DNA from: JBCBKZ01 sp039026975
GTDB lineage: Bacteria; Bacteroidota; Bacteroidia; J057
Direction of reading: 5' to 3'
Assembly (NCBI GenBank): GCA_039026975.1
Contig: JBCCLI010000114.1
Span: 1-16,274, forward strand
Length of the DNA: 16,274 nucleotides
Shown here: in pieces, positions 7,191 to 13,887 of the stretch
Position numbering within the stretch: position 1 is the stretch's first letter
Layout of the letters: every line of letters begins with the position of its first letter
Notes under the pieces: generated by a model
What the model saw: the letters and a program-made list of their open reading frames with translations, nothing else
The model's database searches: none
What the model was told of the DNA's origin: nothing
Program-made: the position numbers and the translations under genes

Positions 7191-7931
7191 ATGACAAGCA
7201 AGTTTTTTTTCCCCTTAATGATATTTCTTTTGGGATTCTCCTCTTGTGGCGAGGACAGTGAGACACCTACTGCACAAGCACCCAGTACCTCAATCAACAA
7301 AATCATGCCTTTAGGAGCCTCCCGTGTAGAAGGAGCTAGGCCAGTATTTGAAAGCTATAGATTTGAACTTTGGAAATCTCTCCTGGATGGCGGGTTTACC
7401 TTTGACTATATAGGAACCATAGATGATGAGACTTCTTATCCCACTTTTTCCAGCCAGACATTTGATGATGATCATGAGGGCAGAGGAGGTTGGACCTCAG
7501 GCCAGATCCTATCTGAAATCAGCACTTGGCTAACCCAAACGGGATCTCCTGACATAGTTCTCTTCAGCTCTCCAGGGGGAAATGATGCCCTAAATAGGCA
7601 ACCATATGAGGAGGCGGTTGCGAATGTAAATGCCATCATAGACATTATTCAGGATAAGAATCCTAATGTAACCATCATCATTGAACAGCCTGCTCCCGCC
7701 CGTTCAGATGTAATGACTCCAGCCCTCACTAAGTATTTCAATGATATGTACCAGGAGGTAGTAAAAATAGCTGCTGCCCAATCCACTTCTACTTCTACCG
7801 TTCTGCCCGTAGATATGGCTACAGGATTTAATGATTCCTTTTTGGCAGATAATGTTCACTATAATGAGGCAGGAGCTAAATTCATTGCAGATCGTTACTA
7901 TGAGGTGCTCAGAAACAGGCTTCAGCAGTGA
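7191..7931 (+). CDS. SGNH/GDSL-type hydrolase, lipoprotein
   Basis: 246 residues. A signal peptide with hydrophobic core FFFPLMIFLLGF ends in the lipobox-like FSSC, giving lipidated C19. The following GEDSE is rich in acidic residues, as in the lipoprotein export signal that sends Bacteroidota lipoproteins to the outer surface. SGNH blocks: block I IMPLGASRVEG with nucleophile S44 (GAS in place of the usual GDS), block II glycine in GRGGWTS (about G100), block III GGND with N131, and block V ADNVHYNEAG with D220 and H223. All four catalytic positions are therefore present, and the enzyme should hydrolyse esters, for example acetyl groups on polysaccharides (inference). The gene stands alone: it is divergent from the SDR gene, and an intrinsic terminator follows. 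ATG at 7191 is chosen because it opens directly into the signal peptide. Confidence 0.87.
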   Translation: MTSKFFFPLMIFLLGFSSCGEDSETPTAQAPSTSINKIMPLGASRVEGARPVFESYRFELWKSLLDGGFTFDYIGTIDDETSYPTFSSQTFDDDHEGRGGWTSGQILSEISTWLTQTGSPDIVLFSSPGGNDALNRQPYEEAVANVNAIIDIIQDKNPNVTIIIEQPAPARSDVMTPALTKYFNDMYQEVVKIAAAQSTSTSTVLPVDMATGFNDSFLADNVHYNEAGAKFIADRYYEVLRNRLQQ

Positions 7932-7997
7932 GTATTCTTCATTTCCCCTACTTCTTGATAGTGGTTTTTGAAATAGTGAATTAAATGCTGCTTATGG

Positions 7998-8047
7998 CTT
8001 TGTGTCTTAGCGTGAACGTACCTCATGCCAAGACGCAAAGTTTTTTT
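7998..8047 (+). terminator. Intrinsic terminator after the SGNH hydrolase gene
   Basis: CTTTGTGTCTTAG (7998-8010) pairs with CCAAGACGCAAAG (8028-8040): 11 Watson-Crick pairs, one G-U wobble and one A-C mismatch, with a 17-nt loop. The 3' arm runs straight into seven T residues (8041-8047), a classical rho-independent terminator about 65 nt after the SGNH stop. It separates that gene from the Asp-box protein gene. Confidence 0.85.
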
Positions 8048-8129
8048 ATTAATTCCCAAAGCCGGTACAGCCTTAGAATTCAAAAAATCTCTTAACTTTC
8101 CCTTAACGTCAACCTAAACTTCACACAAC

Positions 8130-10994
8130 ATGAAGCCAGCGAGCTTATGCACTTTTTTATGGGGAATGCTAATTTGCCCATTATTCATTCACGCCCAGGT
8201 ATCTGTAGAAGACCTTACTAAAGACCTCCATTGGAGAAACATAGGTCCTGCTAATCAAGGAGGGAGAATTACAGACATAGAAGCACGTCCAGACGACTTC
8301 ACCAAGGTATACATCTCAGTGGCCTCCGGAGGGGTATGGAAATCTGAGAATGCAGGAACTTCCTGGACCCCCCTTTTTGATGAGTATGAAACAGCTTCCA
8401 TTGGGGATATCGCCCTGGACCCTAAAGATCCAGATGTGATCTGGGTAGGAAGTGGAGAATCCAATAATCGTAACAGTGTTTCCTGGGGAAATGGAGTCTA
8501 TAAATCTACTGATGGAGGAGCCTCTTTTGAAAATGTAGGGTTGGAAAGCACCCACGCCATTTCCCGCGTACTAGTCCATCCTGAAAATACAGATAATGTA
8601 TGCGTATGTGCTACCGGGCACCTATGGGGGTATAGCGGAGCGCGGGGATTATTTCAAACTACTAATGGAGGGAAAAGCTGGAAGCAGCTGAAAAAAGGGA
8701 TTCCTACAGACGGAAAGACAGGCTGTACAGACTTAGTCAGGGATAGTAAGAATCCGGATATCTTATACGCGGCTTTCTACCACCGACTAAGAAAGCCCTG
8801 GCACTTTCATTCAGGAGGAGAAGAAGGAGGGATCTACAAGTCTGTGGATGGAGGAAAAAGCTGGAAAAAACTCCCTAATGGCTTGCCTACCCCCACAGGG
8901 AGAATTGGGCTAGCTATATATGATAAAAATCCTAACATTGTTATGGCTTTGATAGAAGCAGAAAGGTCAGATACTTTATCCGTTCCTGGCAGCGGGGTGT
9001 ACCGCTCAGAAGATGGAGGAGAATCATGGACCTATGTGAATACCTATAATAACAGGCCCTTTTACTACAGTCAGATCCGTATCAATCCACATGATGACCA
9101 ACGAGTATACCTGCTGACCACTACCTTTATGGTATCCACTGATGGCGGGAAAACCATCACTAATGGAAGTCCGGACTATGAGGTTCATGGGGATTACCAC
9201 GCCATGTGGCTAGACCCTACCCACAAAGACCGCTATTATTTGGGAGCAGATAAAGGCTTCTCCATCACTCATGATCATGGACAGCACTTCCAGTTGATAG
9301 ATAATTTGCCCATAGCACAGTATTATCGGATCAACTATGACATGCGGGACCCATACTATGTGTATGGAGGGCTTCAAGACAACGGCTCATATGCTACTGC
9401 CTCTTTTTCAAGGGATGCCAGAGGGATCCTAAATGACAGTAATTGGAAGATGCATTGGGGGGATGGACAGGATGCAGCAGCTAACCCCTTTGACTATACG
9501 GAGATGTATTCTTCCATGGAGAATGGAAGTTACTTCAGGTATAATCCAGAGAATAGACATATTAAGAGAATCAGTCCCAGCCCCTTTAATACCATCAACT
9601 ATTGGGATCATTTTGATAAGGAGGAAGAAGATCAAATCTCCGCTAATCGTTTTAACTGGTCAGCTCCCCTGCTCATGTCTCCGCATGATCCTTCACATAT
9701 ATATGTAGGGGGTAATCATGTCTACAGATCAGTAGATAAGGGAAGTAGCTGGGAGATTATCAGTCCTGATCTTTCCACTAACCACTCTGAAAAACGCATA
9801 CAAGGTAGAAGCGGAGGAATCACCCCTGATAATACGGGAGCAGAAACCCACTGTAGCATTACCAATATTTCTGTATCCCCCATAGATGAAGATGTCATCT
9901 GGGTAGGCACTGATGATGGTAATATTCAATTCACCACAAACGGAGGGAAAAGCTGGGAAAATGTCCGGGAAAATGTAGCTGAGGTACCGGAAGGGCTTTG
10001 GGTAAGTAGGTTGGAAGCCTCTCACTTTCAGGATGGAAGAGCTTACCTCAGTTTTGATGGACATAGAAGTGATAATTTCCAACCATGGGTATTCATGACG
10101 GATGATTATGGTAACACCTGGACCCAAATCACCAATGGATTTCCTGCCAATGAGGTGATTAGGGTGATCAGGGAGGATTTAGTGAATCCAGACTTGCTGT
10201 TTGCTGGATCAGAAACAGGGGTATGGGTGAGCATAAATAGAGGAACTAACTGGAGTAGGCTAAAAATGAATATGCCCACTGTCTCAGTGTATGATATGAA
10301 GATTCATCCTAGGGAACATGACCTCATAGTAGGTACCCATGGGAGAAGTGCATGGGTATTAGATGATATCAGTCCCCTGCAGCAGTTAACTCCTGAAGTG
10401 AAAGATAAGCACTTCCACCTATTTGATCAGAAGACAGCTACCCTTTGGGAGAATGTCAGTAGAGGAGGGCAGAGAGGCCATTTCTGGTTTGCCGGAGATA
10501 ATCCTAAATCTGTGAAAGTAAGAGGTAATGTCCCTAGGGCTAATTTTGACAATCTGGCAAGTATCACTTACTATGTAGGAGAAGGTATAGAAGATAGCCT
10601 CACCCTAAGGGTAAGTAGCTGGCAAGGAGGGAAAAAGAAGGTGATGAAAGTACCTGCCACTCAGGGTGTAAATCGCCTTTATTGGAACAGAGAGTTTGAT
10701 GTAGAAGCCTATTCTCCAGCAGATGAAAAAGAGATTACAGCCATTTTCCAGTCATGGGTAGATGTATATGATATCCGTGCATTAAGAAGAGCCTTCAGTA
10801 GATTCAAGACGGCAAAGTCTGCTTATGCCAAGAGGAGTATTCTGGAACCATTAACAGGGGGATATCTAAACTTTGACATAGATGAGAAATTCCTGGTACC
10901 TAAGGCAGAAGCCGGCAGCTACCAGCTTAGCCTCAGCCATGGTGATCAGGTAGAGCAAGCCATCCTTACCATACGGGAAGACCCCATGGAATAA
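8130..10994 (+). CDS. Exported VPS10/sortilin-like Asp-box (BNR) beta-propeller protein
   Basis: 954 residues with a signal peptide (about 1-22, core FLWGMLICPLFI, cleavage near HAQ). The protein carries at least eleven Asp-box motifs of the form S/T-x-D/N-x-G-x-x-W/F. They start at residues 72, 126, 177, 238, 293, 336, 380, 534, 602, 657 and 701, spaced as blades of one or two beta-propellers. Relatives are annotated as glycosyl hydrolase, VPS10 domain or sortilin N-terminal proteins, and GH74 enzymes share the fold. I cannot point to catalytic acids, so no activity is claimed. The C-terminal part (about 750-954) includes a helical stretch (865-905) and a final Ig-like strand set (AGSYQLSLSHGDQVEQAILTIREDP) as is usual for this family. 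No type IX secretion C-terminal domain is evident, so a periplasmic location is likely. It is preceded by the SGNH terminator and convergent with the amidohydrolase gene. Confidence 0.85.
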   Translation: MKPASLCTFLWGMLICPLFIHAQVSVEDLTKDLHWRNIGPANQGGRITDIEARPDDFTKVYISVASGGVWKSENAGTSWTPLFDEYETASIGDIALDPKDPDVIWVGSGESNNRNSVSWGNGVYKSTDGGASFENVGLESTHAISRVLVHPENTDNVCVCATGHLWGYSGARGLFQTTNGGKSWKQLKKGIPTDGKTGCTDLVRDSKNPDILYAAFYHRLRKPWHFHSGGEEGGIYKSVDGGKSWKKLPNGLPTPTGRIGLAIYDKNPNIVMALIEAERSDTLSVPGSGVYRSEDGGESWTYVNTYNNRPFYYSQIRINPHDDQRVYLLTTTFMVSTDGGKTITNGSPDYEVHGDYHAMWLDPTHKDRYYLGADKGFSITHDHGQHFQLIDNLPIAQYYRINYDMRDPYYVYGGLQDNGSYATASFSRDARGILNDSNWKMHWGDGQDAAANPFDYTEMYSSMENGSYFRYNPENRHIKRISPSPFNTINYWDHFDKEEEDQISANRFNWSAPLLMSPHDPSHIYVGGNHVYRSVDKGSSWEIISPDLSTNHSEKRIQGRSGGITPDNTGAETHCSITNISVSPIDEDVIWVGTDDGNIQFTTNGGKSWENVRENVAEVPEGLWVSRLEASHFQDGRAYLSFDGHRSDNFQPWVFMTDDYGNTWTQITNGFPANEVIRVIREDLVNPDLLFAGSETGVWVSINRGTNWSRLKMNMPTVSVYDMKIHPREHDLIVGTHGRSAWVLDDISPLQQLTPEVKDKHFHLFDQKTATLWENVSRGGQRGHFWFAGDNPKSVKVRGNVPRANFDNLASITYYVGEGIEDSLTLRVSSWQGGKKKVMKVPATQGVNRLYWNREFDVEAYSPADEKEITAIFQSWVDVYDIRALRRAFSRFKTAKSAYAKRSILEPLTGGYLNFDIDEKFLVPKAEAGSYQLSLSHGDQVEQAILTIREDPME

Positions 10995-11008
10995 TAGGAT
11001 TGAATGAA

Positions 11009-11057
11009 GAAGGATGAATGTTGAATGGAAACTACTTTTACTCAATATTCATCCTTC
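11009..11057. repeat. Long imperfect hairpin in the Asp-box/amidohydrolase spacer
   Basis: GAAGGATGAATGTTGA (11009-11024) pairs with TCAATATTCATCCTTC (11042-11057): a 16-bp stem with a single G-U wobble and a 17-nt loop. It lies just after the stop of the Asp-box gene. There is no U-tract on the plus strand, but the stem is long enough to block transcription between the two convergent genes. Its arms share the ATTCAACATTC-type word with the rest of this spacer. Confidence 0.6.
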
Positions 11058-11061
11058 TACA

Positions 11062-11102
11062 CACTACTCTCAAAAATCACTACTCAACATTCAATGCTCA
11101 AC
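11062..11102. repeat. Short direct repeats of CACTACTC and CTCAAC words
   Basis: CACTACTC occurs at 11062-11069 and 11078-11085, and CTCAAC recurs within the stretch that follows (11083-11102). The composition (ACTCAACATTCAATGCTCAAC-like) matches the arms of the adjacent hairpin and resembles the 4860-4937 region upstream of the decarboxylase. It looks like non-coding repeat-derived spacer DNA. Confidence 0.45.
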
Positions 11103-11114
11103 TTTCTACCCTCA

Positions 11115-12608
11115 TCACTCGACACCCTTCAGCCTATCTCCTAGTTCATCCAGCTCAGCTCTGTCCATATAGTTCCCATTTTTCACCACAGCTGCTATGT
11201 TAGTAGTGTTCCTGATATTCTCCAGGGGATTCGCATTTAGGAGCACCAGGTCTGCTATTTTGCCAGAACTAATGCTTCCTAGTTCGCCTTCCATCTCAAA
11301 GTATTGAGCAGGCCTAAGGGTGGCAGCTTCCAATGCCTCTTCAGGACTGAGGCCTGCCCGCACAAATCTTTCCAGCTCCTCATGTAAACTAAAGCCGGGC
11401 GTAAGGTAAAAAATGGGGGTATCTGTGCCTGCCATTAAGCCTATATCTGCATCATTGATTTTTTTGATCATGTCCAGAGTCCAGTTGGCATAATTCACCC
11501 GGTTACTGTCCACAGGGTTTTCTGCAAATCGCTGGGCATTCTCCAACCATTTATCCCTGGCTTCAGTAGGTAAGAAGGCAAAATTTTCCTGCCAGCCTTC
11601 CTGGGCATACAGCCTGTCTATAGAGGAAGTATTTAGGGCTGCTGTGGGGATCTGCCATGTCTGGTTAGCTGCTAACACACTCAGCACCTCCTGGGTTCTC
11701 AGTGAATCCTGAGAGGCTAAGGCACGGTATCTTTGTCTGCTATGTAGATTTCTTCTCAGGATAGCCCCTGCTGTATTCTTTCCTTCAGCCAGTAATTCCT
11801 GCCGCTCTGTCAATAGTTCCTGCCAACTTTCAGAACAAGCCATGGACATATTTCTTAGGTGCTCCATACTTCTCAGCCCAGCATGAGAAGCTTCCGTAAC
11901 ATCCATGCTGAGGGGTACATGTCCGGTAACTACATATCCTTTTTTCTCTGCCTCTTTCAGGATGGTATGAAATACTTCAGGGCTGAGCATTTCATAGGCT
12001 TTCAGCAAATCTACAGAAGCACTATCCATAGTCTCTACCACAGCTACAGCTTCATCCTCGGTACTGATTCCTACGGCTAAATCTGGATTAAATACACTGG
12101 ACCCATCATACACCCTGTTTCTGCCATCTATCAAGGGGCCGGCTACCATCATTCGGGGGTATTTATCCGGGTTCTGTCTGGCTTTATTCCGCCATGGAAG
12201 TACCTCTTCCAGGTGCCCGCCTGTATCTCTGACACTAGTAATACCATTATAAATAAAAAGGTCAAACATGGCAGGAGAGACGGCTTTATCAAAAATGAGG
12301 TGCACATGTGCATCCCATAGGCCAGGAATCAAATATTTACCTTCCCCATTTATTTGTTCGGTATTTCTAGGAAGGCTAATGGTACCTATATCTCCTACTG
12401 CAGTGATGGTGTTTCCTTCCAGTAGAACGGACTGATGTTTCCGTAGACCGGAAACGGCATCCCATACATGTACATCTTGAATCAGAAGACTAGGGAAGGA
12501 GGAAGCAGGCTCAAGACAGCCTAGGGGTATACAGCCAATGAGAAAAAATAGCATCCATATGCCAATAGGACATTTTTTGGCTAAGTGAAAAATAGTGTTC
12601 ATTTTCAT
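11115..12608 (-). CDS. Amidohydrolase-family lipoprotein
   Basis: 497 residues from the ATG at 12608; M3 at 12602 is equally possible. The frame runs on to an ATG at 12659, but those extra 17 residues would delay the signal peptide. The N-terminus has basic residues (AKK), a hydrophobic stretch (PIGIWMLFFLIG) and lipobox LIGC with lipidated C26. Metal-dependent amidohydrolase motifs (numbering from 12608): H101 and H103 in WDAHVHL, K203 in VDLLKAYE (candidate carboxylated lysine), H230 in TGHVP, H250 in MEHLRN, and D396 in AGTDTP. C-terminal LRPAQYFEMEGELGSISSGKIADLVLLNANPLENI is the family's closing beta-sandwich. This combination fits the imidazolonepropionase/Xaa-Pro-dipeptidase-like (prolidase-type) branch; hydrolysis of a C-N bond in an exported substrate is expected. 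Substrate unknown. It is divergent from the DUF3095 gene with a palindrome between them. Confidence 0.87.
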   Translation of the reverse strand: MKMNTIFHLAKKCPIGIWMLFFLIGCIPLGCLEPASSFPSLLIQDVHVWDAVSGLRKHQSVLLEGNTITAVGDIGTISLPRNTEQINGEGKYLIPGLWDAHVHLIFDKAVSPAMFDLFIYNGITSVRDTGGHLEEVLPWRNKARQNPDKYPRMMVAGPLIDGRNRVYDGSSVFNPDLAVGISTEDEAVAVVETMDSASVDLLKAYEMLSPEVFHTILKEAEKKGYVVTGHVPLSMDVTEASHAGLRSMEHLRNMSMACSESWQELLTERQELLAEGKNTAGAILRRNLHSRQRYRALASQDSLRTQEVLSVLAANQTWQIPTAALNTSSIDRLYAQEGWQENFAFLPTEARDKWLENAQRFAENPVDSNRVNYANWTLDMIKKINDADIGLMAGTDTPIFYLTPGFSLHEELERFVRAGLSPEEALEAATLRPAQYFEMEGELGSISSGKIADLVLLNANPLENIRNTTNIAAVVKNGNYMDRAELDELGDRLKGVE

Positions 12609-12680
12609 AGTTGACGTGTGAAAAACAGAATATACAGTAGCTGACAATAAATTATTCATTTTTAGCCGATTTTATTTTCG

Positions 12681-12693
12681 ATTTGTTACAAAT
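12681..12693. promoter_or_regulatory. Palindrome in the divergent amidohydrolase/DUF3095 promoter region
   Basis: ATTTGTTACAAAT is a perfect 6-bp inverted repeat around one central base. It lies in the roughly 120-nt spacer between two divergent genes, a usual place for an operator. The minus-strand GATATTTG overlapping it (12690-12697) is one base off the Bacteroidota -7 element TAnnTTTG, so it may lie over the amidohydrolase promoter. Confidence 0.35.
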
Positions 12694-12729
12694 ATCCTAT
12701 TCTTCTTAACAGCCTTATGGTTTTTTCTT

Positions 12730-13887
12730 ATGGGCGAACAGACACATGATTCCTTTTATTCCTCACTGGCGGTTCAGGCTATGTCTGTGAGTAAATTGGT
12801 TTCCAGGATGGACCTTTTTAGAGAAGTTCCGGAAGACTGGCATATCATCATTACGGATGTCAAAAACTCTACTGCTGCGGTCCAGAATGGCCAGCAGGAA
12901 AACATCAACCTGATAGCTACCGGCAGCATTATTGCCGCTTTGAATATTGCGAGAAAAGCTTTTCTGGAAATCCCTTTTTTCTTTGGTGGAGATGGAGGAA
13001 CTATGATAGTCCCTTCTTCCCTCCTTCCACAAATCATGCAGGCAGAGCTGATCCATAGCCAAAATGCCATGCAGGCCTTTGGGTTACAGCTTAGGGTGGG
13101 ACATGTTCCGGTAAATGATGTATATAAGGCGGGCCACAGCCTACTCATCTCTCGTTTTCATATCACGGACGCATACGTGATGCCCGTGGTCCTGGGGGAG
13201 GGACTTCGATATGCAGAAGAAGTCATCAAGGCAGAAAGCTACGAATCAGAATTACCAGAAACAGGACAGAGCAGCCTTGACTTAGAGGGTATGCAGTGTA
13301 GATGGGATAGGATAAAACCCCCTGAAGAACAGCAGGAAGTAGTAGCTTTATTGGTAGATGTTCTTGACAGTAATAACCAGTCCCAGGTATTCCAATCCGT
13401 GCTGTCCTCTATAGACAGCATCTATGGCCCCGGACATAATCGCAATCCTATTTCAGTACCTAGACTAGCCTTGAAGCCTACCCTGGAAAAATTAGAAACA
13501 GAAACCCTGGCTAGGTTTGGAAGGAAAAACTACCTGTATAAAGTTTATCACACCTTAGCCACCAAACTAGGTACACTTATGTTCAGGTATAATAAGAGCT
13601 ACAAGCGGTACCTCAGTAAAATGGTAGAACTCGCAGATACCTTAGTGATAGATGGGAGAATTAATACGGTGATAACCGGAAATGCTATTCAACGTGAAAA
13701 GCTCTATCAGACCCTTCTGAAGTTGGAGCAGGCAGGAGAACTTATCTTTGGGATGCATGTAAGCCAGGAGAGTATCATGTCCTGTTACGTACGGGATATG
13801 AAAGATGACCACATCCATTTCGTAGATGGATCTGAAGGGGGATACACAAGAGCAGCTAAGATATTAAAGCAAAAATTAAGGAGGTGA
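12730..13887 (+). CDS. DUF3095 protein with a class III nucleotide-cyclase-like core
   Basis: 385 residues, no signal peptide or membrane segment, so cytoplasmic. The whole protein follows the DUF3095 pattern: FYSSL near the start, DWHIIITDVKNSTAAVQNGQ (36-55), PFFFGGDGGTMIVP (82-95), LQLRVGHVPV (119-128), GMQCRW (187-192), and C-terminal DGRINTVITGNAIQREKLYQ, GMHVSQESIMSCYV and HIHFVDGSEGGYTRAAKILK. The first three blocks can be laid over class III adenylyl/guanylyl cyclases: D43 and D88 would be the two metal-binding aspartates and RVG the following core strand. Family knowledge: DUF3095 members are sometimes annotated as adenylate cyclases, but as far as I know no activity has been shown. 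The gene is alone on its strand; its TGA at 13885-13887 touches the convergent stop of the next gene. Product and any partner effector are unknown. Confidence 0.85.
   Translation: MGEQTHDSFYSSLAVQAMSVSKLVSRMDLFREVPEDWHIIITDVKNSTAAVQNGQQENINLIATGSIIAALNIARKAFLEIPFFFGGDGGTMIVPSSLLPQIMQAELIHSQNAMQAFGLQLRVGHVPVNDVYKAGHSLLISRFHITDAYVMPVVLGEGLRYAEEVIKAESYESELPETGQSSLDLEGMQCRWDRIKPPEEQQEVVALLVDVLDSNNQSQVFQSVLSSIDSIYGPGHNRNPISVPRLALKPTLEKLETETLARFGRKNYLYKVYHTLATKLGTLMFRYNKSYKRYLSKMVELADTLVIDGRINTVITGNAIQREKLYQTLLKLEQAGELIFGMHVSQESIMSCYVRDMKDDHIHFVDGSEGGYTRAAKILKQKLRR

Noticed and set aside
9433..9708. Open frames inside the Asp-box gene on both strands
   Set aside because: They are shadows of the long coding frame: no family motifs, low-complexity composition and no initiation context.
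11018..11203. Possible 61-residue protein across the repeat spacer
   Set aside because: It runs through the hairpin and into the amidohydrolase gene on the opposite strand, and the sequence is the translated repeat.
12609..12659. Upstream ATG of the amidohydrolase gene
   Set aside because: It would place 17 additional polar residues before the basic and hydrophobic parts of the lipoprotein signal peptide; the ATGs at 12608 and 12602 fit better.
988..13887. Caspase-like protease and cyclase-like DUF3095 protein as one cyclic-nucleotide-triggered defence system
   Set aside because: They are separated by about 9.6 kb containing seven other genes in alternating orientation, with no shared transcription unit and no recognisable cyclic-nucleotide-binding domain in the caspase protein.
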